Assembly: GCA_009693165.1 (NCBI GenBank)
Contig: SHXX01000009.1
Span: forward strand, 1 to 48,255
Origin: Chloroflexota bacterium
GTDB taxonomy: Bacteria > Chloroflexota > UBA11872 > UBA12225
DNA length: 48,255 nucleotides
Direction of reading: 5' to 3'
In this document: positions 18,701 through 25,859 of the stretch, piece by piece
Numbering within the stretch: position 1 is the stretch's first letter
Layout: each line of letters opens with the position of its first letter
The notes under the pieces: model-generated
What the model was told of the DNA's origin: nothing
Database searches by the model: none
The model's input: the letters and a program-made list of their open reading frames with translations, nothing else
Position numbers and translations under genes: made by a program

Positions 18701-21700
18701 TGGCCGTAATCGTTGGTGTCCCGCTGATCCCGGCACCGGCTTCAAGCACGTATGACCCGGTGGCAACTCCTGAGACCGCCTCCGAATACGTCACCGCAAA
18801 CTCGGGAGAAGGGACCCCAGCGGTTGGCACCAGAGTGCCTGCTGGGAAACCTGCACTCGCCTTTGGCACGATCGAGACAAGGGTTGGCCTGACGTTGTCT
18901 AGGTTGAACGGCTGGTTGACACCCGTCGGGTCACTTGATGTGAGGGCGGTGCCTACGGTGTCGGCTACCGCTGACGCCGGGGAGACGCCGAGCCCAATGG
19001 TTGACCCGGCACCGCCATCTCCCGTGACCGACGCCGTCGAGAGTGAAACGGTGAATGTAGTGGTCGCCACCGACACCCCGGGCGTCACTGATGCCACACT
19101 TGGCATCCCAATGATCCCCGGCCCGCGCGCCACATAGAAGCTGCCCGCACCCACGCCAACGACCGCTTTCGAAAAGACCACCTTGAATGACGGGACGGTC
19201 TGCGCATCAATCCGAGATGCCGATCCGACGCGGGATATCGACGAAACTGAAGGCGCAACGCCGGTTGCATTGTCGAGGATGTAGCCCTGTCTCGATCCTG
19301 AGAGTGATGGTGAAAGGGCATTTCCCGACGCGTCAACAACACCCGGTGATGAGGTCAATCCAAGCGTGAAGGTGGCGCTTGCCGCCCCATCACCCGTCAC
19401 CCCACTCAGGTTCACAAAGACAGTGAATGTCTGGCCTGAACCCGACGCAGTGGCCACCGACCGGTCGACCACGGCTGGAAGTAGCGCGATCGACACGTTG
19501 CCATCACCGACTTGCCCGTTGACCGCCGTGCCCCAGCACCAGGCCTTGCCCAGCGAGTTGACCCCGCAGGTGTGCTGGAACCCAGCCACGATCGACTGCC
19601 AGCGGTCGTTGCCACCGACGGCAGTTGGTGCGGTGCGGGATGTCGTCGTCCCATCCCCCAGCTGACCCATGCCGTTGGCGCCCCAGCAGTACCCAATGCC
19701 CGCGGTGGTAATGCCGCAGGTATGGGAATCACCGGCCGAGATCGATGACCACTGGAAGCCGGAAACCGAGGTTGGCACGGTCCGTGAGGTGCCCGAACCA
19801 TCGCCTAACTGACCTGAAGCGTTATATCCCCAACAGGATCCTGAGCCCGTCTGGGTTACGCCACAGGTATGCCGTCCGCCTGCCGAAACCGTTGCCCACT
19901 TGGTGGATCCGCTGTCGTAGACCGCAAACGGAACGGTGCGCGTCGTCCCGGACGTTCCATCGCCGACCTGGCCGTCGGCATTGGATCCCCAGCAATACGC
20001 CAAACCTGCCGTCGTGACCGCACAGGAGTGCGCGCCACCGGCGGCAACCGACGTCCAGGCAAGTTGACCACTGACAGGTGAGGGTGTTGAACGGGAGGCC
20101 TGCGATGCGTCACCCAACTGCCCACTCGAGTTTGCGCCCCAGCACGAAACGGCTCCGCCAGTGGTGGTCGCACAGGAGTGAGAGGTTCCCGCCGAAATGC
20201 TTGATACCCCGGTCAGGCCCGAGACCACAGACGGCGAAGTGCGGTTGATTGTTGAACCATCGCCAAGGCGTCCGTCGCTGTTCGTCCCCCAGCAATAGGC
20301 AAGGTTCGGCGACGCACTGGCTACCGAACAGGCGTGCGATGAGCCAGACGAGATCCTGGACATCGGCACGGCACCAGATGAAGCCACTGGCGTGGCATTC
20401 AACAGAGATGATGCTCCGGCAACCTGTCCCTCATCGTTCGCACCCCAGCAATTCAGGACACCACCAGTGGCGATAGCGCACGTGTGATCACGGCCGGGTG
20501 CGACCGCAGACCACTGACGGTCGCCCGATACTTGGACGGCTGAGGCGCGCGTCGAGGCAGCGATTGGGCTTCCCAACTGTCCACTCGTGCCTGGCCCCCA
20601 ACAGTCCAGAATGCCAGACGTTCGGATCGTGCACGCGTGAAACCCTCCAACGCTTATCCGGGTCTGGGTCGTGTCACCACCAATGAGTGACGGTTGTGAT
20701 CGACTGACCAGCCCGCCAACCTGGCCGACCGACGCTTCACCCCAGCAATACAACTTGGAACCCTGGGTAAGGGCACATGTCTGGTCGCCTCCCGCGTCGA
20801 TGACACTCCAGGTCAACCCTCCAGCCACGATCGTTGGCGTACTGGCTGCCGAAACCGTGGCTGTGCCAAGTTGCCCGCTGCCGTTCGCACCCCAGCAATA
20901 CGCCTCCCCACCGGTTGTCAGGCCACAAGAATGGCTGTTCCCCACGTTGATGGCCTGCCAGGCGCGTCCACCAGACACAATCGTCGGTGTGTTCCTAGTC
21001 ACCGTCGTACCGTCACCGACCTGACCGAATGTGTTCACACCCCAGCAGGACGCAGCGGTGGACTGCTGGCCGCAAGTGTGCGCGCTCCCAGCGGAAATCG
21101 AAGTCCAACCTGTGCCGGAGATGAGGGTAGGGACATTGCGGTTCGAAGTCGTCGTATCGCCCAACTGACCGCTGGCGTTCGCACCCCAGCAGTACGTATT
21201 CCCGCCCATCAAGATGCCGCACGTGTGGTTGTCACCTGCGCTGATTGCAGTCCATTGCGCCGCCGGCACCCCGGCGGGGTCGGACACACGAGCTGGAGAC
21301 GTCGCATCCGTTTGGGTACCGTTCCCAAGTTGACCACTGTGGTTCCGTCCCCAGCAGTACGCCCATCCTGCCTGGGTGATACCGCATGTGTGAGAATCAC
21401 CTGAAGCGAGGCCCTTCCACGTGTAGCCAGCAGCTATGGCAGATGGCGACGTGGCTGTGGTCGCAGTGCCATTTCCAAGCTGGCCGTAGCCGTTTGCGCC
21501 CCAGCAGTATCCCTTGAGATCGATGGAGATCCCGCACGTGTGCATCAAGCCGGCAAAAACGTCGGCGTATGCAACGCCAACAGACAATGTAGGACTTGAC
21601 GTGATGCCAGAGCCGGTCACGATGCTGAACGTAGCGGCCGACACACCAGTCACCGGTTCATTCGTCGTGACCGCGAAGGCGGCTTCAGTGGTTCCAGCGG

Positions 21701-23636
21701 TTCGTTCAGCGGCACCGTTCGCCCGGGTGATTGACGTGATCGACGGCTGTACGGTGTCTAGGAGATAGGTCTCGCTCGTGACCGACAGCGATGTCGATGC
21801 GAGTTGGTTCCCGCCGGTGTCCACGATGACAGATACCGAGGACAGTGCGAGCCCTATGGTCGCTGATGACCCGCCATTCGCGGTGACACCCGCCAGACTC
21901 ACCGTGACCGTGTGAGACGTTGCGGTTGTCGAACCCGGGGACACCGAGAAAACAACTGGCGTCCCAGTGATGCCACTTCCAGTGACAATCTTGAAGCTGC
22001 TCGTCGCCACACCGGTGACCGCCCGACTGAAGGACACCACAAAGGTGGGACTGGCAGCTCCCGCACCGACACGTGGGTCAGTTGCACCACGCGCAATCGT
22101 TGAGATGACCGGCTCTGCGGGAATGATGACGGGCTGGGGCTGCGTGGCAGCCGCCGAGCCGTCACCGATCTGGCCGGAAGCGTTCGAACCCCAACAATAC
22201 GCCTTGCCGGTCAGCGTAATGCCGCACGCGTGGGATCCGCCAGCACTCAGCTGCGCCCATTTGAGTGAGGTCAGGATGGCTGTCGGAGCCGAACGGTTCT
22301 GGGTGCCACCGTCGCCAATCTGGCCAAATCCTCCAGAACCCCAGCAGTATCCGACATCAGTGTTATCCGTACCGCATGTTGTGTTTCCAGAAGAGGTGAC
22401 GGATTTCCATAGGCGTGTCCCCGATACGGGCGATGGAGAGAGCTGGGTGACCGTCGTCGAGTTCCCGACCTGACCGCTTGAGTTACCGCCCCAGCACGAG
22501 AGGGCGTTCGAGGCGGTGACCCCGCAAGTGTGGTCGGAGCCAGTGGCAATCGGGCTTAGGGCCGCGTTCCCTGAAACTGCCACCGGGGACGATCGCGAAA
22601 CCGTTGTGCCATCTCCCAACTGTCCGGTGGCGTTGAAGCCCCAGCAATAGGTCGCGCCAGACGTCAATTTGCCACACGTGTGGTACTTGCCCACCGAGAT
22701 CAAGGTGAACGGTATGCCACTAAGACCGGTCGTCTGGACAGGGTTTGGCGACAACCGCGACGTCGTCGTGCCGTCACCAAGGGCGTGGTTACTGTTGTCT
22801 CCCCAGCAATGGGCAGTGCCTGTGTTGCTCAGGCCACAGGTGTGACGCACGCCGGCAACCACTGTCGCCCAGGTGATGCCACCCACAACAAGTGTCGGTA
22901 CCAATCGTGATGTCGTCGTTGCGTCGCCCAACTGGCCGTAGGTGTTGCTACCCCAACAGTAGGCCGTGCCCCTCGTGGTGACAGCGCAGGTGTGTTCGAA
23001 CCCGGAACTGAGGACATCCCACCCGGTGCCCGCGACCTCGCCGGTTGGAATTGCAACCGAGACAGGGGTGAGTCGCTTTGTAGTCGTCCCGTCACCGATC
23101 TGGCCCGACCCATTGCTTCCCCAACACCACGCCTCGCCGATCGACGAGACGGCACAGGTATGGCTGAACCCTGCCGAAATGCCTTCAAATGCCGCTTCGA
23201 ATGAGGCTGACGCTGCCCGGACAACGCCACTGCGGGTCCGGCGGACAATCGGTGACGACTGCGATGGCGGCGTAGCGGTTGCACCAACCACGGACATCGT
23301 CGGGGAGGCCATGGCAATCGTCGGTGCTTGTGTAGACGCAGTCGTGGGCGCAATCGTGGCGAAGGAAACTGTTGACGTTGCAGTATGGGCAAGGGCAACC
23401 GACGGGGTTGCAAGACTTTGGCTGGTACGTGACGCCACGACCGTGGAAGTGAACACGAGACCAGACGAAGCGTCGGAGCCCGCAACCGGCACCGAAGCCG
23501 TCGGAAGGGTGGCCGCGCGCATCGGTAACTCGTCGCCAGAAGCGCCCCGCAGTTCAACCGACCCGGCAGCAATCCCGCCAAGCAAGAAAAGCGCGGAAGC
23601 AATCCGGCGGAGGTGGTCGACTGCTTTCCCCGTCAT
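12723..23636 (-). CDS. Giant secreted repeat protein: RCC1 propellers, Ig-like domains, SH3-like C-terminus
   Basis: The ATG at 23636, with GAAGG just upstream, gives 3637 residues. A signal peptide (MTGKAVDHLRRIASALFLLG...) and a Ser/Thr/Ala-rich linker lead to RCC1 repeats 1-7 (about 150-500). An intact Ig-like domain follows, then a second one interrupted by RCC1 repeats 8-21 (about 687-1387). A third is intact, and a fourth is interrupted by repeats 22-35 (about 1650-2370). Four more Ig-like domains run to about 2920. After that come a Pro-rich linker, a helical region rich in LSPNQRSAV and FSPGELATV, a beta-rich part and four SH3-like repeats (about 3290-3637). Each RCC1 unit carries SAGxxHTCGxT and YCWGxNxxGQLGDGT. 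The counts 7+14+14 fit five seven-bladed propellers. It is probably cell-surface bound through the SH3-like end; ligand unknown. It is convergent with the ABC operon. Confidence 0.9.
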   Translation of the reverse strand: MTGKAVDHLRRIASALFLLGGIAAGSVELRGASGDELPMRAATLPTASVPVAGSDASSGLVFTSTVVASRTSQSLATPSVALAHTATSTVSFATIAPTTASTQAPTIAMASPTMSVVGATATPPSQSSPIVRRTRSGVVRAASASFEAAFEGISAGFSHTCAVSSIGEAWCWGSNGSGQIGDGTTTKRLTPVSVAIPTGEVAGTGWDVLSSGFEHTCAVTTRGTAYCWGSNTYGQLGDATTTSRLVPTLVVGGITWATVVAGVRHTCGLSNTGTAHCWGDNSNHALGDGTTTSRLSPNPVQTTGLSGIPFTLISVGKYHTCGKLTSGATYCWGFNATGQLGDGTTVSRSSPVAVSGNAALSPIATGSDHTCGVTASNALSCWGGNSSGQVGNSTTVTQLSPSPVSGTRLWKSVTSSGNTTCGTDNTDVGYCWGSGGFGQIGDGGTQNRSAPTAILTSLKWAQLSAGGSHACGITLTGKAYCWGSNASGQIGDGSAAATQPQPVIIPAEPVISTIARGATDPRVGAGAASPTFVVSFSRAVTGVATSSFKIVTGSGITGTPVVFSVSPGSTTATSHTVTVSLAGVTANGGSSATIGLALSSVSVIVDTGGNQLASTSLSVTSETYLLDTVQPSITSITRANGAAERTAGTTEAAFAVTTNEPVTGVSAATFSIVTGSGITSSPTLSVGVAYADVFAGLMHTCGISIDLKGYCWGANGYGQLGNGTATTATSPSAIAAGYTWKGLASGDSHTCGITQAGWAYCWGRNHSGQLGNGTQTDATSPARVSDPAGVPAAQWTAISAGDNHTCGILMGGNTYCWGANASGQLGDTTTSNRNVPTLISGTGWTSISAGSAHTCGQQSTAASCWGVNTFGQVGDGTTVTRNTPTIVSGGRAWQAINVGNSHSCGLTTGGEAYCWGANGSGQLGTATVSAASTPTIVAGGLTWSVIDAGGDQTCALTQGSKLYCWGEASVGQVGGLVSRSQPSLIGGDTTQTRISVGGFHACTIRTSGILDCWGPGTSGQLGSPIAASTRASAVQVSGDRQWSAVAPGRDHTCAIATGGVLNCWGANDEGQVAGASSLLNATPVASSGAVPMSRISSGSSHACSVASASPNLAYCWGTNSDGRLGDGSTINRTSPSVVSGLTGVSSISAGTSHSCATTTGGAVSCWGANSSGQLGDASQASRSTPSPVSGQLAWTSVAAGGAHSCAVTTAGLAYCWGSNADGQVGDGTSGTTRTVPFAVYDSGSTKWATVSAGGRHTCGVTQTGSGSCWGYNASGQLGDGSGTSRTVPTSVSGFQWSSISAGDSHTCGITTAGIGYCWGANGMGQLGDGTTTSRTAPTAVGGNDRWQSIVAGFQHTCGVNSLGKAWCWGTAVNGQVGDGNVSIALLPAVVDRSVATASGSGQTFTVFVNLSGVTGDGAASATFTLGLTSSPGVVDASGNALSPSLSGSRQGYILDNATGVAPSVSSISRVGSASRIDAQTVPSFKVVFSKAVVGVGAGSFYVARGPGIIGMPSVASVTPGVSVATTTFTVSLSTASVTGDGGAGSTIGLGVSPASAVADTVGTALTSSDPTGVNQPFNLDNVRPTLVSIVPKASAGFPAGTLVPTAGVPSPEFAVTYSEAVSGVATGSYVLEAGAGISGTPTITATNVAYASVSSGAGHSCAVTTVGTAYCWGANDRGQLGDGTSVSRTEPVLVAGELVWGSVASGSGFTCGVTTTGKAYCWGANDSGQLGDGTLIDRTSPVAVVSAASWTSVAAGTAHTCAVTASSTYSVAGLAHCWGRNSDGQIGDGTTTVSSVPTAVVTARRWASLSAGGDHTCGLTATVSGTLEGTALCWGANGSGQVGDGTTTGQTAPTTLSVPLTLKAVSAGYRHTCAVTQAGASWCWGLNTSGQLGVGSLSGQTTPTLVNGSISWATVAASGSSAGSHTCGLAQSGAAYCWGANAAGQVGDTTTTLRSSPTAVAGSLTWRSISVGASHTCGITTGLVPNCWGKNETGQLGAGFSAVRPLPADISGGFTWTMLTVGDRHSCGIVGTGTAYCWGDNASGQLGDGTTTSRKLPTRVSGGLAWKAISAGYDHSCGLTVAGIAYCWGSNLEGQIGNGTSGDLNGRSSPTLVSGLLTWSTISAGATHSCGTTTANVAYCWGGNGDGQLGDGSTASRTAPVAVNPLSGQASSTWTTVRAGGSHTCGLTSGTVAACWGANASGQLGDGTRVSRTAPAPVVVSSVGSQPVWMSVSAGGSHSCGLTTGSTIYCWGANETGQIGDATSVAKLSPTVVRSGMSRVDAGQSGTCGVSTSGTGFCWGANATGQIGNGSQVAANTPVSMVAGFGLVTSILPAGSHTCGVTVAGLGSCWGLGSSGQLGDGQNPYLIEPNAVIGATDRMWTVAVGMTAVRGDGGRDATATLKLKANPTRPLSDAAGNLATFAGSSTSTAFIVDTDAPTVTSISRTASPAITRGLTAPSFRVVFSEPVSGVATSSFVARIGSGVVAIPTFATVVADPTTTVSGLSSAYIVTLGLGGVTGVGGSTSSIDIGVAGDAVIKDPFGNALPGTTPTGSVSGYILDTEAPRVTSITRAAGTPALIGAQSAPTFTVTFSEPVNDVATNTFTVATGSSVTGTPTVKSVTPGASSATTTFTVALDLAGTTATGAVSSTLGLDIPGGAMIADSAGNTVTTGTTPTPSDTFTLDTVPPGLTTATPTDGLVEPRINGTNSLTFQVVFTKSVSNVTATAFSVERGPSVSGTPTIAVSGSGSVYSLSVGLGGLSAPGDAGSTLKVRLVSPSPIVDAAGNVLGSGSPYFETTKTLDTVRPEIGSVTRPALVPELTPGTLPVDFIVSMTEPVKNASTDTFMVKTGLGIIGVPTIKTFAPVPGSDTGFAITVSLTGVIGAGDPTSTIGIAVASGAPGTDLAGNPVGPHTGKFALASSNYVLSNRPPGGSGGSDPDPPRVIRVPLPVAPTVELPPTFEPSLSGPAVSPNPGRSTGGLPDAEPVVITAQQQVAFSDALKSAGSAATITLLRVLDELSPNQRSAVTAVVGSVDPSQSRALVSTLASFSPGELATVSNLASTLGLTEMGKVFGALADLAQSGAKVSVAVPDVMKVDADGREILTFSLDEPQASSFFVEGAEVGGASASTVVRRSVVILVRPAQQARIERPKSGNWPSLALPLTYGALAGVVPFVDPPADASAMVFEPAPPKLNEVEQGSLGGGSVVPVAAPFRLTVLATAPDARVAFSMPSLRVPSGQTPAYLHATRDSAGDFIGYLRSPAEFNPSTGRQDWSLAAGEVDRTLFLPVGLQPAFLVNLSGSAHLYSGPDDNATDFGLAAPANTIFPVIGPQVGGRISVYNPVTKGYGWIDAQSVAPSGPPDGEESNRGDVAPAPAPRVTGSDAPSLPATVRTRDPRTRVWSSAHPDATDFGPIGVAPVTYQVLKREANRYYVVNPVSGNYAWIDVDAVDEPGATPSATANASTAPKAPTPPVSSLPEFVRTRDPSTHVWSTPYADATDFGPIGRAPVTYQVLQREANRYYVRNPITRNYAWIDVDAVDVSGPPTTPPPDVQSAETAPATPAPCMSGCAETPRYVRSTDPATHVWSTPYADATDFGPIGRAPVVYQVLEREADRYFVRNPETGNYSWIDVGAVTPVDGEIP
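12750..13770 (-). repeat. Four SH3-like C-terminal repeats of the giant protein
   Basis: The repeats centre on ATDFGLAAPANTIFPVIGP...GYGWIDAQSV, ATDFGPIGVAPVTYQVLKRE...NYAWIDVDAV, ATDFGPIGRAPVTYQVLQRE...NYAWIDVDAV and ATDFGPIGRAPVVYQVLERE...NYSWIDVGAV. The last three are close copies separated by Pro/Ala/Thr linkers. The PYADATDFGPIGRAP stretch is identical in the last two, which suggests recent duplication. This resembles SH3-type wall- or glycan-binding domains. Confidence 0.75.
16525..18695 (-). repeat. RCC1 repeat block 3 (14 units), inserted within a second Ig-like domain
   Basis: Fourteen units run from YASVSSGAGHSCAV to QLGDGQNPYLIEPNAVI. It is flanked by YVLEAGAGISGTPTITATN before and ATDRMWTVAVGMTAVRGDGG after, the two halves of one Ig-like domain. 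Units 3 and 4 carry 5-7 extra residues in the loop after the first Cys. Confidence 0.85.
19475..21575 (-). repeat. RCC1 repeat block 2 (14 units), inserted within an Ig-like domain
   Basis: Fourteen units run from YADVFAGLMHTCG to QVGDGNVSIALLPAVV. The sequence before the block (FSIVTGSGITSSPTLSVGV) is the front half of an Ig-like domain, and the sequence after it (SGSGQTFTVFVNLSGVTGDG) is the matching back half. Some units are degenerate (for example GQVGGLVSRSQPSLI), but the Cys pair is kept in all of them. Confidence 0.85.
22120..23190 (-). repeat. RCC1 repeat block 1 (7 units) of the giant protein
   Basis: Seven consecutive units of about 50 residues (roughly 150 bp in DNA) contain the pattern HTCxVxxxGxxxCWGxNxxGQxGDGT. 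The first starts at FEGISAGFSHTC and the last ends near AATQPQPVI. Seven is the blade number of a complete RCC1 propeller. The block is followed by an ordinary, uninterrupted Ig-like domain. Confidence 0.85.
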
Positions 23637-23741
23637 GTTGGCCTTCAACCCAGAATGATTATTGACAATTCGAAATGACATAAAATTGTTCAACAATGCC
23701 CCACTGCGGCAGCGTGAACCTGTCCTGACCGTGAACGTACC

Positions 23742-24218
23742 GTGCAGATGGGAATTACGCAAACATCATCGAACTCGAATGATGGTGAACCCATCAATTT
23801 ATCTACTTGCTGGCGGTGCGGCACTTCATTCATCACGGAAAGTCTTGCGTGCCAGTCCGTTCACGCGTCGTCTCGCACGCTTGCACGGACCGATACCAGT
23901 GCGGACCGGGAAGGTGAGGTGGAACGCCAATCATCTGTCACGGCACGGCCTCCGCGCCTGCTTCAAGGAAATCCCGATGCCAACCACTGCGCATCGGGAG
24001 TAGGATGTGCGTACACCAATCAGGAACGAAGTCCAGACGGGCAGGGGGCGCGATGGTGGGCCGGAACGATCCGCACGGGTGGCGACCGGAGTGTCCATGG
24101 GGAGCTGTCTCCCATAGCGCCGTTCGCCTGGCATTTCTTGACGTTCCCGGAGTGTCTGGACCTTCCGCGAACGCGATGGCGGCTACGGGGACAGCCGAAC
24201 CTCCAATTCGCCGGGTAA
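23742..24218 (+). CDS. Hypothetical protein with a CxxC zinc-knuckle-like motif
   Basis: The frame is open for 158 residues from a GTG (or the ATG at 23748). Near the N-terminus it reads STCWRCGTSFITE, like half of a zinc ribbon, and later HCASGVGCAY. The rest is low-complexity and resembles no family I know. Its end overlaps the next frame, which has membrane helices, so both could be parts of one gene with a frameshift (zinc ribbon followed by membrane domain). Coding status is uncertain and the ribosome site is weak. It is divergent from the giant protein gene. Confidence 0.3.
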   Translation: MQMGITQTSSNSNDGEPINLSTCWRCGTSFITESLACQSVHASSRTLARTDTSADREGEVERQSSVTARPPRLLQGNPDANHCASGVGCAYTNQERSPDGQGARWWAGTIRTGGDRSVHGELSPIAPFAWHFLTFPECLDLPRTRWRLRGQPNLQFAG

Positions 24219-24670
24219 CACGCCTCTCGTGGGCATGCAGCTTCACGGGTGTCCTGATCTTCGTTTCGATCGTGTCGTGGTTGCTTGCGATACACGCCAG
24301 AGTGATCACCGATGGGTCCTCGGGAAGGATCCCGCTTGCATCGGCCCCGGCCGGATTGCTGATCGTCGCCTTGGCGTTCGGGATCGCCACATGGGTGGGT
24401 GATATCCTGCCGGCGTGGATCCAGTCCGACCGACAACCACATGACCCCTCCGTTCCGTTGCAGTTTCCCATCGCCGGGTGGTGCCACGACTGCAGACGCC
24501 AGTTCGTGGATCCCGGGCCTGGAATCCGCACCATGGGGAACCCGTCTCAAGAAGTGCCCAGGTGGGCCGGACGAGTGCCTTTGAACCCAACGGACGGTAG
24601 CGTAGCGGGGCGGTCTGCCACGGACCAAGGACTGGACGCACCAACGCAAGCGGCGAGGGACTTGAACTGA
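24176..24670 (+). CDS. Hypothetical membrane protein with a CxxC motif
   Basis: From the ATG at 24176 the protein has 164 residues with two hydrophobic helices (TGVLIFVSIVSWLLAIHA and APAGLLIVALAFGIATWVG). WCHDCRRQF follows, a possible metal or redox CxxC on the inner or outer face. The frame is open further up to 24005. It overlaps the preceding frame by 43 bases. I do not recognise it; the clean alternation of helices and loops makes it likelier to be coding than the antisense frames here. Confidence 0.4.
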   Translation: MAATGTAEPPIRRVTRLSWACSFTGVLIFVSIVSWLLAIHARVITDGSSGRIPLASAPAGLLIVALAFGIATWVGDILPAWIQSDRQPHDPSVPLQFPIAGWCHDCRRQFVDPGPGIRTMGNPSQEVPRWAGRVPLNPTDGSVAGRSATDQGLDAPTQAARDLN

Positions 24671-24786
24671 ATCACATCACGACCAGTGATCTGACGTGGG
24701 ACAGGCAAGCGGGTAGCACCATCCGCCAACCGATCGACAAGGCGACCAAGACGCGCAGTGGCCCATGGACCCTTCTCCACCAGGCA

Positions 24787-25215
24787 TTGATACCCGTTGG
24801 CCGCGCGATGCCAGAACTAGAACAACGGAACCTTCGCCGGATTGCAAGCGCAAGCCATCCTCTGGGTCGGACTCCCTCTCTCGTGATCCTGGGAGCGCTT
24901 GTTGTCATGATGACTGCGATCGACCGTCCGAACCCTGTGGTAGGGGCGCACACGGACACCCCATTCCCAGTTGCGATCCGGGCCATCGATCCAAGTACAG
25001 CGGAAGTCGCAGTCCCTGGTGCAGGGATCGAACGGGTGAGACTGATCGGGACCGATACCGCGGGACCGGTGGTCCCAGGTCAGGAAACCGGGTGCATGTT
25101 CGACGAAGCGAAGCGGTTCATTCGGACACGGGTGCCGGGTGGGTCGCCGGTCCTGTGGGTCGCCAATCCGACGCAGCCCGACCGTGACGCGGACGGGTGG
25201 CTACTCCGCTTATGA
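24787..25215 (+). pseudogene. Staphylococcal-nuclease-like protein, N-terminal part (frame-split)
   Basis: This 142-residue frame starts at TTG (or the ATG at 24808) and has a signal-anchor (SLVILGALVVMMTA). It then shows the front of an SNase fold: FPVAIRAIDPSTAEVAVPGA, VRLIGTDTAG, CMFDEAKRFIR and DRDADGWLLRL. Relative to thermonuclease, the VRLIG Arg and the GTD Asp are kept. The catalytic Glu of DTPE is Gly, and the YGR Arg is Trp. The frame stops at TGA 25213-25215, where the next frame begins with ATG at 25212 and supplies the rest of the fold. Either a frameshifted pseudogene or a split, coupled pair. Confidence 0.55.
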
Positions 25216-25766
25216 TCGAAACCGGTCCCAATACCCCCCTCATCCCCGGCGCAATCCCCAACCCAATGGTGCGCGCACCAATGGACCTCGGATACCTGCC
25301 TGTCGCCGGCGGGTATGCAAGAGTGCGGCCCCTCCCGAACCCGTCGATGGACACCCCGCAACTGAGGGTTGCCGAAGATAATGCACATGCGGAGGAAAAT
25401 GGGTTCTGGTCACCTGACGCGTGTCGCGGATCCCTAGGTGCGGACGGCACTTCGATGCAGCCGGGCGGTGCTGCAGGGATGGATCCGACGGTTCACCTGC
25501 CACTCACCGTTCCAGCTCTGGAATTGCCACCCGCAATCCGTGCCATCCTCGGCGACAATCCCGCGATTGATGCGTCGCTCGCGCCTGGACGCGCAGCCGT
25601 AGCAACAACGATCGCCGCTGCCAATTCGTCAATGGCAACGACGTTTGCGGTCCTTTCTGCAATCCCGACGATTGCTGCATCCCGCGACGGATCAGGCCGG
25701 CCTGACCCACCGCCAACATTGACCCCACTACCGATTCCGGTTCCGACACCAGATCCGTCAGAGTAG
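25197..25766 (+). pseudogene. Staphylococcal-nuclease-like protein, C-terminal part in the -1 frame
   Basis: The frame can start at GTG 25197 or ATG 25212, the latter overlapping the upstream stop as ATGA. Its first third (MDLGYLPVAGGYARVRPLPN; LRVAEDNAHAEENGFWSPDA) matches the back half of an SNase domain (LV..GYARV...Y...L..AE..A...GLWS). The rest is Ala/Pro-rich with a tail of PLPIPVPTPDPSE. Joined to the upstream frame it would make a membrane-anchored SNase-like protein of about 325 residues. Without its partner it cannot fold as a nuclease. Confidence 0.5.
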
Positions 25767-25859
25767 TCCGCCCCCACCGTGGAACTGTTCCAAGGTTTGA
25801 AGCCTAAGGCGAGCGAACGCAACCGGTCTCAGAAGTGCCGGAATGCCGTCGGTGCTGTG

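Noticed and set aside
13000-23200. Regularly spaced repeats that might suggest a CRISPR array
   Set aside because: Unit length is about 150 bp, units diverge as coding repeats do, and the frame is open throughout.
16700-23660. Long plus-strand open frames (for example 17176-17832 and 22966-23658) opposite the giant protein gene
   Set aside because: They repeat with the RCC1 period and are mirror frames of the repeats; they have no ribosome sites or protein character.
24020-24649. 209-codon minus frame
   Set aside because: No family features; the plus frame with membrane helices and CxxC fits better, although neither is certain.
24640-24760. tRNA-like T-arm (GTTCAAGTCCC on the minus strand)
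   Set aside because: The flanking bases do not form a T stem, and the acceptor and anticodon arms cannot be drawn.
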